Shown here piece by piece: positions 52,127 through 64,000 of a stretch of 64,000 nucleotides of DNA. How positions within the stretch are numbered: position 1 is the stretch's first letter; each line of letters starts with the position of its first letter. The DNA is from Symsagittifera roscoffensis (taxonomy: Eukaryota; Xenacoelomorpha; Acoela; Convolutidae), in assembly GCF_963678635.1 (NCBI RefSeq), contig NC_087071.1:5967624-6031623 (forward strand), in the 5' to 3' direction. The position numbers and the translations under genes were made by a program. The notes below the pieces were generated by a model. That model made no database searches and was not told where the DNA came from. It saw only the letters and a list, made by a program, of their open reading frames with translations.

Positions 52127-53645
52127 ATGCCCATGCTCCTGAGGTAATGGGCGGGCAATTAAACGTGATAAAGACGTATCTGAAAGCCAGATAATGGCTG
52201 TCGGATCTCCTAAGGGCTCAACGAAACGATAGAATGACGAGCAATTTGAAGAGATGTATCGAGAATGGAGCACCTAACAAAGGAGATTTGGAGGAGGACA
52301 GCTACAAGATTTTGAAGCAGTTTTAAATGAAGAGAAAAGATCTACTGTACCTGAATAAAGACAAAATCGTAGCCTGTAAACGAAAAGAGGAGGACAAGTT
52401 CCTTTACAAGTACAATTCGATAGTGTTACCACAGTTGTACCAGACTGAATTGCTCTTTCGTTCACTTGATCAGATGGGCTATCAAGGAGTGGAAAAAGTG
52501 TACAACAGGATACAGAAACGATTCGAATGGCCTGGTTTGAAAAAGGCTTGTGAAAAGTGGCTCTCTGCACGCTTGTCGTGTCAACAGGCAAAAGACCCAG
52601 GAAACTAAGGTTCCCTCTGCAGTCAATAGAACCATCGGGGTTCAATGAAGTAGTGCAGATTGATCACCAAAAGATAGGCATGACAGCCACGGGCTACAAT
52701 CAGGTGCTGGTAATGATTGACCTTTTTACGAAGTGTGCAGAGGCAGCACCCTGCATGACAGCATCAGCGGAAGAAAAATGCGATCATTTGATAAATGTGT
52801 GGATAGCGAGGCACGGCTGCCCCATCACATTCCAATCGGACAATGGCAAAGCATTCGTAGGGGATCTCCCGAAGGAGTTAATGAAAATGTCGCAGGTAGC
52901 ACAAGCCCACTCGACCACTTATCACCCGAAAACGAATGGCCTAGTCGAGAGGCAGAATCGCACGCTGGTATCCATGTTGAGAGCTTATTGCTCACGCTTC
53001 ATGGATGACTGGGATAGACACTTGCCGCAAGTGATGGGTGCTTACAACAGCACAGAGCATTCCACCACGGGAATAAGTCCGCATATGATGCTGACGGGTC
53101 ACGAGAAAGCGCTTCCGTTGAAGTTTTTCTACCCTGAATTTGAAGGGAAGAGAACAGCGCCGCAAACGTACGTGCGGGATGTCATTAGAAGACAGCACGA
53201 CCTCAATGACTTATGCAGGAGGAACACGCAACAGGCGCAAATTAGACAGAAACGGAGGTTTGATAAAAGGACTGCCGATGCAAAAGCCTACTCAGTTGGC
53301 AATTGCGTCTGGGTTTTTCAGGAAGTGGTTCCACCAAAAGGAACCAAAAATTAATAAAGAAATGGCGTGGCCCATTTCAAATAACAGAATTGCACCAAGG
53401 AGGTCGGTTTTATCGACTGAGCACAGGAAGAGCAGCTCATTACGAAAACATCAAACAGCACAATGCCTCATCAGAGGACTGGTGCATCCCAGCAGACATG
53501 CAAGAGGGAGACTTTTTGATAGTGGATCCTGCTTGTGAGGTGAATGAAAGAGACACTCGCGACAAAAACGACGGAAATGAGGTGGTGGATGATTGCGACC
53601 TACCACTGGACCTAGAGTTGACCGAGCGAGTAGAGGTTGATGACG
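52127..53645 (+). pseudogene. pol: pol integrase, copy A (broken)
   Basis: Integrase of copy A in pieces (52,327-52,608; 52,557-53,354; 53,303 on). Stops at 52,192 (TAA) and about 52,323, and shifts near 52,600 and 53,345. The zinc finger has lost both His (Leu and Tyr instead) and one Cys (Arg), so it could not fold around zinc. The catalytic core still shows QID, QSDNG and VERQNR, the DD35E triad. Confidence 0.9.
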
Positions 53646-54718
53646 AAACTCTACCTTATGTCGAAGAGGACTGGGACTGCCCAGAACAGACGGAAATTGA
53701 CAAAGGAATACAACCTGACTTTCCTCTCACCATGGAGACACGCCAGAGCAAGAGAGGAATGGGCAAGAAGAAGTACAACCCGTATGGTGAGGATTTCGTC
53801 ATAGACAGGATAGTTTTAAGTGATATGATGGAGTCGCTGGTGGTATTGGATGAAGTAGCGGTGCCAAGGGAGATCGACTTGGTAAATGACATTGATCAAG
53901 ATTGGATCGACGATCGCTCCGAACCAGAAGTGGAGTTCGAACCAGAGGTGGATCAGACTCATGAGCAAGAATTAACAAACTTGCGAGTGCTCAAATGGCT
54001 CCACGATCTGCCGACGGATCCTAAAGAGACAATCTTGACGATTCAGTATGTTGATAAAGACGGCATCAAATACGTCAGCCATGACAATACCAAGTCCAAC
54101 TGGGCCGCTCCAGATGGCCCTCTACGCTTTCCGCAATCCAACCTCGATCTACTCGACTTTGGCGATCGATGGATATTTTGTCCAGGGAGTGGGGGTAGGA
54201 CTCACCCACACCAAAATTCTGATCATTAAAAAACTAAAATCGGCAAGAAAAACCGGAGAACTGGAGACGGAGGGCGTGAACTCTAAAAAACCACCTTTTG
54301 GACGAATTTTTGAATCTTATTTTGACCTACTGAACCTTTATTCAAACAATATCGTCATAACGGACAGCGATTTCAAACTCAAGGAACGTACATGCGCTAT
54401 AGCGATAACCGCGGATGTAAGCTTCAAAACAGCACTAGCGGCTGATTTCAAAAGAGAGTATAGGAACATCGAGTTTTTATGGAAACAGAGGCCTGGTGTG
54501 GGAGGGATGATAGCGCTGCCCCCTGTTGCATCACAGATACCAGAAAAATATTTGTGTTTCCTGGTTACTAAGGCCATTGATAGGCAACACGTAGATCCAG
54601 AGAGCTTGGTGTAGGGGAAAGCTACATCCAAGAGAGTTGTAAGCCCTTGTACACGTGATATTTTCAGAAACTGACATAGAAGTTTACTTATAGAGAAAAT
54701 ACTGTCTGAGCATATGCT
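53646..54718 (+). pseudogene. pol: pol C-terminal extension and macro-like fragment, copy A
   Basis: The acidic region is open from integrase without the TAG of copy B (frame 53,303-54,229), which shows it belongs to pol. A shift near 54,165 moves to frame 54,048-54,614, which holds the start of the macro-like domain (CAIAITADVSFKTALAADF, KYLCFLVTKA). A net loss of about 77 bp after 54,611 removes the middle of the domain and creates the stop. Confidence 0.7.
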
Positions 54719-55174
54719 AGGAGTTGCATTCGGCGATAAGTGGTTTTTATTTAGTTCACTTTGTAGAGGTTAGGATTGAGTTAGGTTAGCTACTAGGGAA
54801 TATGTTTTAGGTAATAATGTAGATATATGATGTTTTTGTGTTATGTTATTGTTAGGGTATGTTTTATGTGATGTCCTGAAAGACCTGGAACACTCCAGGT
54901 ATGGAAGGTGACAGCGCTCATTCGTGTTACCTCGTTAAGGTTGAAGGTGGACGATCCACCTTCGTGCTAAGTTTTAAATCAGTAACGAAGAAAAATTTCA
55001 ATGGATTGTTTTAAAGGAGAAAAATGTGAATGATGTTTTATCCTGAAAATGGGACCGCATGAAATGATGGTTTTAAGTCGTGACTTGTTTTCTAGATCTT
55101 GATTGATCATATCTTGTTTACTGAATCAAAGCAAACTTGAAGAAACTTCACGACACGAGAATCAACACGTAGAA
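54719..55174 (+). promoter_or_regulatory. ORF1-ORF2 intergenic region, copy A
   Basis: Counterpart of 35,352-35,793. The hairpin GAAGGTGGA-CGA-TCCACCTTC at 54,943-54,963 has one more pair than in B. Acceptor-like TTTTCTAG ends at 55,095. A short insert-like CTGGAACACTCCAG palindrome near 54,885 is absent from B. Confidence 0.45.
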
Positions 55175-58100
55175 ATGGGCGATACAAATGATTTAATGGA
55201 ATTCCTCTCAGCGAGTCTAGGAGCAACTCTAGACGAGATCAATCAGCGGCTGATTCATTGTGAGTTTACACGAGAAGAACCGGGATTGGCGATGTTTGTG
55301 GTCGCACTGCTCAACGCGTTGGGACGAGAGGATCGACGGAATCGCCCACAGAAGTGGTGTTAATGCTGGCCTTCGGTGTGTCCGGGACCGCCGAGAGAGG
55401 TCGAAATCAATTGATGAGATGGCGCCGAGGAGAAATGTCCGGACACGACTTGGCTCGTGAGCCGGGACTGGGCGAGCAAAAGGATCACCGGCTAGGTGAG
55501 ATGCCCCTATCCGTTCAGCCTGCGCAGCCGCTCATCGGAGCGAAAAGACTAAATGATGGGCCGGGCCCGTCACACTCAGTAGACTCCCCAACCGCTGCTC
55601 CTCCTCTCAAGAGAGTGAAGGTGAGCGAGATTGAGATACAGACCTCGGAGACGATCGAGACCTTAGAGAAGAAAGAAAGGGATCAGAACGAGCTGTGTGC
55701 CAAGCTGCAGGAGTACAGGACAATATCTCGAGAAAGGGACGAATCGAAGAAGAAGTTTGAAGACTTGCAAATAGCTTACAAGGAAGAGGAGATAAAACAT
55801 CTGAAAGAGCTATATATGGCGAGGGTGAGTCAAGTGTCACCGGAGGTTCTGGCTACGATGAACTCCTCGGAAGCATCCAGGGACACAGGTCCCAGGACGA
55901 GCGCACAGGAGCTGTGCGCATCGAGAGGGCCCGAGGCCCCTCAGCAGACACCACGGTCTGCTCCCAACCCGAGAAACACGATACCAGACCCCTCCGACAC
56001 CTCTCTCTCCTCAGTTTCAAGAGTCATTCAATCAGGTGGCTAGAGCAACAATGGATGAGATCAACAAAACCACTGGGCGGACATTGGGTAGGGTCGTCCC
56101 TTCCCAACGCTGTGATCATTCTTCCAGCAGCTCGGAGCGAGCACCTCGAACTGTAGTACTAACACGGACTGCGCATGACGGGACGATTCAGAGGTCTCGC
56201 GTGATTGATACTAGAAATAATCTAGCGGTGCGCAACCAGTTCGTGCAAGTGGCCACGGAGCATCCTCGCGCTTGTTTGAATGGCATGAGCTGGAACCCCG
56301 CCATAAGCAACCAAGCAATTCCCTCAGGGTGTCGTCATTTGGTTATAGGGGACAGTTTAGTGAGGGATCTAAACGAGATCTTTGTCGAGGGGCAGACTGC
56401 TGTCCTATCTTTCGGAGGCGCTTCCGTAGCTCAAGTCATCAAGATCACCTAGACACGTTGGTGATAATGCTCGGGACTAACGACGTTTCGAGGGCCCCTG
56501 TAACCCCAGAGGGTAAAAGGGAACCCCTACTGGGGTTCTATGCACGATACCGCAGAACCCGGAGATGGGCACGCCGGTTGCAGACTTTATGAATGGTAAC
56601 GTGACTCGGTGGAACGAGATGACTCGCGGTCTGGTAAGGAGCAACCCCAGCGAGCTGCGACTCATGGATTTAGAAAACATGCTGCGCATGATTGATCACC
56701 TCACAGTCACCAGTGACGGCATACACTTCAATACCCAGCAAGGGAGGCGCTGGATAAATGACGTGTTCCAGACGCAGTTGAGGGAAATGGAACAAGAACT
56801 GAGGACAACCGGCTCACTGGCTCGGACCAGTTCGACTGGAGGAGGTAGAGTTAGGGGTAATGTGCCACAATCACTCGCCAATCGCCTGACAATGGAGTTG
56901 GGTGCAACTGCTCCCGTCGCTCCGAGCTCAGAAGTGAGAGCGAGGTTGGGGACTGCCCCTCCTCCCAGGACGCAACCGTTGGAGAGCCGACTGGGCAGAT
57001 CGGTTGAGCAGAACCGGATTAGCTCCCAGGCCGTGTCTAGGAGTAGTGACACGTCTGCCACAGCAACTCCTGCTTCGACAACAGGACAATCGACGAGCTC
57101 CGTGCCGACGGAGGTAGTCGAACAAAACAGTGTGCTGCTCCGGAACCGTCCAGATCCCAGTAGTTGGGGACAATATAAGACAGACATATCGGCAAAATTG
57201 AACATGAATTTATTGACGTGTCGGGAGGATGCAAGGAAGATGATCGGCGGAGAGGGTCCCACAGTGTCACGATTGTATCGAATACCGGGTGTGGATTGGC
57301 TGGTAGCGGGACAGGAACAGTTCAGCTCCGCGACTACGCTCAGATATTTGGACCTCAATGGATTGCCTCAGGACAATACCCTTGGACCCTTGAACACCCG
57401 ATCTCTCACGGACGTCCATCGGAGAGCCAGAGAGCTGACACCACCTGCTAGGAAGGGTAAGTTTCTGACAGAGAATAAGCCCAACAACAAGCATCACAAG
57501 ATGTACAGACAGTTTGCTAAACCTCCAGGCCAAGCGCCTGGTGAATACTCGAGACACTATCCCCGAGCGACCTCGGTGGAAGGAGACGACAGGAGATATG
57601 CAGGACTGACGGCACCAGTCGGTGACAGCCTGTGTGCCGCTTTTGATACCCTGGATATGAAGGCCGCCACATATCTGATAGTGGCCAGTTCGGATTATCT
57701 CTACACGCCCCGTTCTCTCTTTTGGCCTGATGTGATTTTCTTGACGGCACCTAAGTTGGACTGGGGACAATCAGTAGGCATGATGATAAGTGTACGAAGG
57801 GTGGTCAGCATGGAACCGCAGGTGATAGTGGTTGCAGGCTCGAATGATCACCTACAGAGCAGAGGGTTGTTGTCCCGTCTGACGGATGGATCGATCCCGA
57901 GCAATGAGGTCATAGGAGAGGCGATAATGACATTGCTCTCGGCCATGGCTGAGGTAGAGACATCAGTGAAACAACGCTTCACTCAAAATGTGGTGAAGGT
58001 TGTCTTTGTGTTATCACCGGGGTACGCCACATTGCCAGAAACCCTTCAGTTTGTGTACACGATGGTCACAACGATAGCAGGGGGACGATTCAGCGTTATA

Positions 58101-58396
58101 ATACCCGCACCAAACAGAACGGTGGACCCCAACAACTACTACCCATACCGATCTGAGCTTCCTGCCATTTGGGCTGACATTTCTAATGCCATACAGGGGT
58201 TCAAAGATTGTAGCACAACTCGGTTGGTGCTGGATGAAGTTCTGGGGTTGGAGCTGTCCAACTTTGCCAGATTACTGAAATTGAGGCCAGGGGTAGATGA
58301 CGATCATTTGTTAGTACAACAGGGGGTAATGATCTCTGGTTCAGACAAATGGATCACGCAGAAAATGAACAGAGGAGGACGGTTAGAAAAAACATG
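55175..58396 (+). pseudogene. ORF2 N-terminal half with SGNH domain, copy A (broken)
   Basis: Same start peptide (MGDTNDLMEFL) and same layout as copy B, spread over frames 55,103-55,363, 55,354-56,043, 56,036-56,452 and 56,565-58,397. SGNH blocks are still readable: VIGDSL near 56,345, FGGAS near 56,417, LGTND near 56,470 and DGIHF near 56,717. However, a frame break and stop at 56,450 and a damaged stretch at 56,520-56,570 split the domain. The second SGNH-like region (ASSDY, VVAGSNDH) is intact and close to that of B. A one-base loss near 58,325 shifts into the next entry. Confidence 0.88.
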
Positions 58397-61300
58397 ACGT
58401 CGGCGGAAGAGGATCTCATGGCATTGGCTTTGCGTACGAAGCCACACACCAATGCATGGTTGTATTTGTCACCGATATTGTGTTCCTTGGGGAAAGATGC
58501 GTTCGAGCATGCACCGGTGGTGATCAAAAAGATACACGCGTATCTGAAAAACTGGTTTAATGAGAGGGAGTTAGCCGGGGGCATGATGTTGCAGTTGATG
58601 CAGGACGTGAATACGATGTCATTGGATAAGTTCCAAGCTGATATCTTGGACACGAGGGCACAATATGAACGATCAGACGCTGTATTGGTGGGAGTGGGAG
58701 TGGGATGGACGCCATCCTTCCTGTCAACATTTTACCCGAGGGCATCCAGGAACCTGATAGCGAGCTTCGTCAAGGATATCCGGAAACTGTCAATCGGCTT
58801 GATATTGGCCTTGTATGAGATATTTGGTCACGAAAATTTCGTGAAGGGACCTGAGAATCTCTTCACCCAAGCTGTGGCAGACCTGAGATTGGACGGGCTC
58901 CTCACCCTGATCGCTATGACGTATGGTCGGTTAGGAGATCTGCTCGTAATGTTGCGATACCCAGAACAGCTTCAAGGAACGAGTAGTGAATTCAACGCGC
59001 CGTTGGAAACCGTCTCACTCAAAAAGTTGAAGGACTGGAGGATCCTCCTGCTCCAATATCTCCTGCAACAGAACAGGAGCGGCACAGGAGAGGATAAGGT
59101 GGCGACGGATGCGGGTGAGTGAAACAGTACTGTGGCATGCCTTTGCTGACAGATCTGGCTGTCATGATGCGGATCGATCCGCTGGCTCTGATTCATGGAC
59201 TACGGGAGTTCGTCACGGTGGTGTATGGACCCGTGATGTCATTTGCGTTCCCCGATGTGCAAGTGAAGGCATACAGGAACTCGGTGTTGTATGTCAACCT
59301 AGTTTCGGTAGTGGATTGCTCCGTGCTGAATTGGGTGGAACAGAAGGAGCTAAGAGGGCTAGCCAGCGTCTACAGGCTATTTGGAAAAATAGCGGAGCCG
59401 GGTTGGGTGTTGATGGACTTCAACAACAACTTTAAGTGCCGAATGGTTCGCGAGGACTTTTCTCTTGTCCAGTTCAACCCGAAGCTTTGGAATCTGCGAC
59501 CAGTGGTAAACGATTCAGGAGAGGCGATGAGGGTCCCACTTTTGCCAGAGGCCTACGCACACGTGAAAGAGAACCAGCAAGCGTGGCTTCCCGGGTCCAG
59601 GCCGCTGCCGGAGCAATGCCCTCGATACCCACCGATAAGGAGGATGTTGTTGGGAGTCACATCTCCCGTAATTGCCCCTCGCATCGGAGCGGTTCGTGAT
59701 GCGGAGAAGAGAATGCTGAAGTGCAGTGAAAGGATGGAGCTGCGCTTCATCAGTTGGAACGTTGCGGCCATGCACACGTTTGACTTCACATTTCCTGATA
59801 TTTGGAGCAGGAAGAAGATCAAAGCATCACCTTCCAGGAAGCCAGAGGTCTCGACTGGGGTGTGTATTTAAGTGTATGCACCTGCAGATGACCTATCGAG
59901 ATTGAAGTTGTCAGGGGAGGTGAAGGTAGTAATCCTGGAGGTCGCAAAGGAGTGCAGAGGAGGCACTTACATAACGGTGGATGATCTGGCGCCTCATGGC
60001 GAGGAGTTGGTAGAATTCCTAGTGAACGATGAGTTTTTCTACCATGCAGGGGATCTGACCGTACCGGCACGGCCGGACTCGGGCAGGGATGTGCGACAAG
60101 GCCCTTCGGGACCTAAGCCAAAACCAGACACGAACGATGACGAGCAGTTGGATCAGATGGAGGGAAAGGGAGAGAAATCGAGTGAAATGGATCTAGGAGC
60201 ATTAAAGAGAGACTTGCTGGAATACCAGTTTAGTGAAGACGACGACGGGGAAGTCGATGGGAATATTTTGCTGATGACACCATCGTCTTTCATGTCCCCT
60301 ACAAAGGAGGCGCCGGTCAGCTTATCCCCAGTGGAAGCAATAAGCCTGGCAATGGACTACCGGAGGAGGGAGCTACAGAAACTGCTCCATGAGTCACCAA
60401 GGAGGCGGAAGATTGAGGAGAGTTTGAGGGTATCCTTCCTGAGCACGCTACCGGAAGAAGAGTGGGAAAGATACCAGAGTGAACTTGAACGTGAGACGGG
60501 AGTAACCTGGAACCGAGTGTTCTTCATGGAGAGGACATGGGACGCGATACGCAGATACGGGACGCAGTCCATAATGAAGGTGGGACTAAACCAACCCATC
60601 ATGCGCGCCGTTCTGGAGAAAGTATTGAACTCTATAGAGTCTGATGTTCTGACCGAGTCAGTTACAGCGGACAGTGCCGATGATCAGCAGATCACGAGGA
60701 AGTTACCCGTCAGACGAGTTAAAAAAGGGCTGAAGCGGTTAAAGGGAAAGACAGGAAGCAGAGCCGTGAACCAGAAAGTGGTGAGGTCAAAAGCTAGTAC
60801 AGTGGTGGCCTCCTTGGCAGGAGTAGCTCATTCAAGTAAAAGTGGGCAAGGAGATGGTGCGATGCTTGCCGGGGGAGAAAAAGAGAACCTGATACCCCCT
60901 AGGTTATTGGCAGGATTGACCACAACGGCCACGAGGTCAAAGAAAATTGCACGGACTCTGGCGGATACCAAGCTGGAAATGGAGGTCATCAGTCAGTGTG
61001 GATCTGGAGGACTTGATGATTACAAGCCCTCGCGAACCAACATGGCCCGAATGAGGCTGGAGGGACAACTCGACGTGGTCGAGTACAGTCGAATCACGGT
61101 ACCAGACTCAGTCCACATGGGAGATCCGGCAAGGGGTTATGTGGAAATGCTGAAGGCAAGGAATTCCGCGAGAGGGCACCTGATGGCTTGGAATGAGAAG
61201 CAAGTCATGCAGGAGTATCTGAGGGGGCTCACGGAGAACTCCAACTTGAACCGGAAAGAATACGGCACGGTGATGTCCTCGGAAGCAAACAAAATTGGCC

Positions 61301-63912
61301 TGGAAAGAATGCTAGAGATCTCTTGGAGGGTGGCCCTCCAAAGATACTTTGACGAGACGATGCATGCGCCGGCGACGGTGGCAGCATACCTAGCTTATCC
61401 ATGTACCAGGACTGAATTGCAGGTACGATTGGCCTGGAGTTTGATGGGAATTATGAAGGCGGAGTATGAAGCCAACAACGACTCGAAATCAAAGAAACAG
61501 GAACTGGAATTGATGGAAGCCCTGCAAATGTTGATTTCTAGAGACGATTCTGCGATAGCCTGGGCTAAGCGTAATGATGCCCTTTGCTTCGTAAGGTTCG
61601 TGGTGGATCGTATCCCCACTCCTGTATTGGGAGAATGCATAAAAACCATTCGGCAAGGGGGAGTTGATGGTGAACGAAACTTCCTGAGGGCACTCCTGGA
61701 GCTGTTTCAGGACATGCCGCTGGCCATACCAAACAAGGAGTTGAACGATATGGAGAGCTACCGACGGTTGGAAGAAGTGATAAGATATTCCAACAACGAG
61801 TTGAAAGTGAGCCGGGAATTGTTTGAAGCGGTCAGGGGACAGAGAGACTATACGACATTGGGAAAGTTGAAGTCGTTCCAATATGTGCCTTGCATACCGG
61901 GAATGGCGTATAATCCCTTCGTGAATGAGGAAGCCAGTAAGGCGTACTTCGACTATGAACAAGTTATAGTACTCGATTTCTGGGTAGAGCGAGTCAAAGA
62001 AGCTGGCATGTTGATGGTGGAACAACCCAAGTTGGGTATTGTCTTGGAGGAATGAGTGGTCAAACTCTCGGTTCCCGAGCTGAAGGGGTAAGTGAGTTTT
62101 GATTGTGGTTCTTGGGACGGTCCCTTGAAAACCAGCTTAGTAACCATGTGGGAACTCATGAAGCCTTCTTGGTGTCCACATCCAAACGTCGGTTTAATCT
62201 GGGATATGACGGCGGATATTACGTTGGACTTGGATGATGACGCGAGTTTGCACGATCTGGCTATGATACACCATCTGCTGGCCATAAAAGTAACGAAGCA
62301 GAAAAACAACCCATCCATGGAACCATCCGAGGGAAGTGCATCGAGTGACTGGCTGAGACAGGACACCTGTCTAGCTCACAATAGTGGAATGAACGGACAT
62401 ATATGCAACTCGGAACATTGCTTGATCACGTTGAGCGAGCAGCATCGCCAATTGGCATAACTGTATGGGAGGTTGAGCATGTCAGATAAGAGTGGAATGG
62501 AGTTGATCGCGGACTGTCATGTAGTAACGGAGGTAAACTTGATCACTGCCTTGGGATTTTGCAGCATGACGAGCTCGATAGAAGCACTGGAACGCCTAGA
62601 ACGTGCCCATGAGCTAGTGACGTCCCTCAGCGTGGAAGTATTCCCTGGAGCACTACAGACAGAGCAGAAGATCGGAGGCTGGCGAGAAGCTCTGGAAAAT
62701 GAAATGAACTTGAAAGATAGTGAGGCCTATCATAGACCTACTGGCTCGAAATATCTAGTGGGTTCGAGCTCTGCACCATATTGCAATAGTAGATACCCTA
62801 CGCACATGATGGTGATGGATGCGAGGACACAGCAGGTGTTGGTCGACCAACTCTTCTCTGTGCCAAAGTGCGTGAGGTTGGCCAGAATGTCGGAAATGTC
62901 ATATGATTTATTGGCAAAGATCATTCGGGCCGTCCCGAAGAGATCTGAAGGCGAGCTGCAAGACGTAATGGGTGAAGAGTTCATGAGATTGAACGAGGGT
63001 AATATGAGTGTATTCCAGAAGCAGAAGGCGAGTGGAGCGTTACCCACTGAATTCCCCACCATAGAAGAAAAGGACGAGGTGCATTGAATGGAAGTGGAAC
63101 CGTTGCTGGGAGCCTCAGGGTATCGGACCCGAAGGAACATAGTAATGACCCATGGGGAGTATCCTTGCCACTGCCTGGCGCAGACGTTGTGGTACCCCAA
63201 ACGCGGGAATCTAGTGTTAGTGTGGGACGTGGAGGAGTTGTACTCCACGGGGTTGCCCGATCAAAATCAACGAGTGTCGATCGTGGTGGTGAGTGCCATG
63301 CTGGCGGTGAGGTGGTTAGAAGCCAACGCGGGCACAAGTGAGCAGGAGACGGCCGTGCCGACTCCTGAGCAGCTAAGCAACGTAAAAATGAACCGCAGCT
63401 TAGATCTTTTCAGAACCACCTGCAAGATTCTGAGATTACCCAAAGCCATTGAAAGAATATGGTCAAGGCAAAGATTGATGCCTTGGTTCCATGCTGTGAT
63501 GACGTCATGGATGTATGAGCTCGCGAAACGTCATATGTCTAGGAACACGGAAGCCTATCAATCTTTCCAGCTTGATATAGGACCGGGAGCCTATAAAAGA
63601 GCGTTCTTAACGCACCGAAACGCTGTTACTACTGCGGTGAAGCGAGTAGCTAGAGCACCTTGGGTAACTGAAAATGAAAAGAGAGAGGTCTTACGAGCGG
63701 ACCTAGAGCGGAATGTGAGCCTGTGTCTTCACAACAGCTTTAATAGGAACCGGGAGCAAAAGGTGAATGTGGACTTGCTACCTTGTTGCAAACCGAGGCT
63801 GTTGAAACAGGAGAGTTGGGGGACAGCCCGCAACTCTATGGACAACTTGGAAAAAGTTCTAGAGGACAGTGAAACTGAAGAGCAGGATGAAGAAGCAATG
63901 AAACAAGGATGA
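58349..63912 (+). pseudogene. ORF2 C-terminal half, copy A (broken)
   Basis: Frame 58,349-59,122 runs straight from the region that ends the N-terminal half into the C-terminal half (GKDAFEHAPVVIKKIHAYL...), where B has a frameshift. This shows ORF2 was one protein. After a shift near 59,120 the frame is constant to 63,912, interrupted by stops ending at 59,871, 62,055, 62,090, 62,460 and 63,087. Several of these are single C-to-T changes in Arg or Gln codons. Despite these, most of the sequence is close to B, including the Cys/His cluster (CLAHNSGMNGHICNSEHC). Confidence 0.88.
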
Positions 63913-64000
63913 TGGAAACAGGAGGAAAGTGAAGACGTAAACAAGAGTGGGAGAGAAGGAGAAAACTTGATTGTCTTTGTGTGTTAAAACTTGCACTAAT
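63913..64000 (+). other. Start of 3' untranslated region, copy A
   Basis: Aligns with 44,652-44,725 of copy B (CTTGATTGTCTTTGTGTG). The rest, including the 3' LTR, lies outside the window. Confidence 0.8.

Larger units (their letters stand above)
46333..52170 (+). repeat. Tandem duplication, unit 2 (5,838 bp)
   Basis: Second unit of the direct repeat. The junction at 46,332/46,333 joins copy A pol sequence (CGTGATA) to the middle of ORF2 (TGCCGCGC) with almost no microhomology. The breakpoints are not in LTRs, so it did not arise by LTR-LTR recombination. It must postdate insertion of B because it carries target DNA. Confidence 0.95.
52127..64000 (+). mobile_element. Copy A of giant element, 3' part (truncated by window)
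   Basis: Resumes copy A pol exactly where it stopped at 21,975 and continues through integrase, pol C-terminus, intergenic region, ORF2 and the first 88 bp of the 3' region. The colinearity with B is complete, so no major block is missing apart from small deletions. Confidence 0.93.

Overview
The window is eukaryotic and most likely from an invertebrate animal. It has long AT- and T-rich non-coding stretches, splice-like TTTTTTAG/TTTTCTAG signals and Metaviridae-type (Ty3/Gypsy) retroelements, with no bacterial-style operons. I cannot place the species from the sequence alone. Bases 1 to about 11,290 are AT-rich with no gene I can support. They hold a degenerate tandem repeat (about 2.1-kb unit, ~1,310-6,400), a CT microsatellite (8,161-8,262) and a possible minus-strand exon fragment next to the first LTR.

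From 11,296 to the right edge almost everything belongs to two nested copies of one very large LTR retrotransposon family. Copy A (names mine) starts with its 5' LTR at 11,296, runs to 21,975, is interrupted, resumes at 52,127 and leaves the window before its 3' LTR. Copy B (LTRs 21,976-22,855 and 45,409-46,288, each 880 bp and nearly identical) inserted into the pol region of A. It is flanked by a 3-bp ATG repeat (21,973-21,975 and 52,127-52,129). After insertion, a segment from inside B ORF2 through its 3' LTR and 44 bp of A flank was tandemly duplicated (40,487-46,332 and 46,333-52,170), leaving a third B-type LTR at 51,248-52,126.

The element, best seen in B, is about 24.3 kb. Its order is: LTR; a primer-binding-site candidate; a 3.1-kb structured leader; ORF1 (gag with two CCHC knuckles, aspartic protease, reverse transcriptase, RNase H, DD35E integrase with a GPF module, then an extension ending in a macro-domain-like fold); a 0.4-kb intergenic region with a hairpin and a splice-acceptor-like site; ORF2; a 0.75-kb 3' region; a short purine-rich tract; LTR. 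ORF2 appears ancestrally to be one frame of about 2,950 codons. It encodes a coiled coil, an SGNH/GDSL hydrolase domain with all four catalytic blocks, a probable second degenerate SGNH-like domain, and about 1,800 residues I cannot assign. A has the same ORF2, so it belongs to the family and is not a one-off capture.

Both copies are broken. A carries many frameshifts, stops and active-site losses (for example YVDD to YVND). B has fewer breaks: two gag-pol frameshifts, a deletion of about 100 bp before integrase, two stops in the pol C-terminus and one frameshift in ORF2. I describe the breaks but do not reconstruct the genes. The most unusual points are the macro-like domain on pol, the giant SGNH-bearing ORF2, the tandem, partly covarying RNA structure in the leader, and a 42-bp pol minisatellite that repeats the element's own polypurine-tract sequence.
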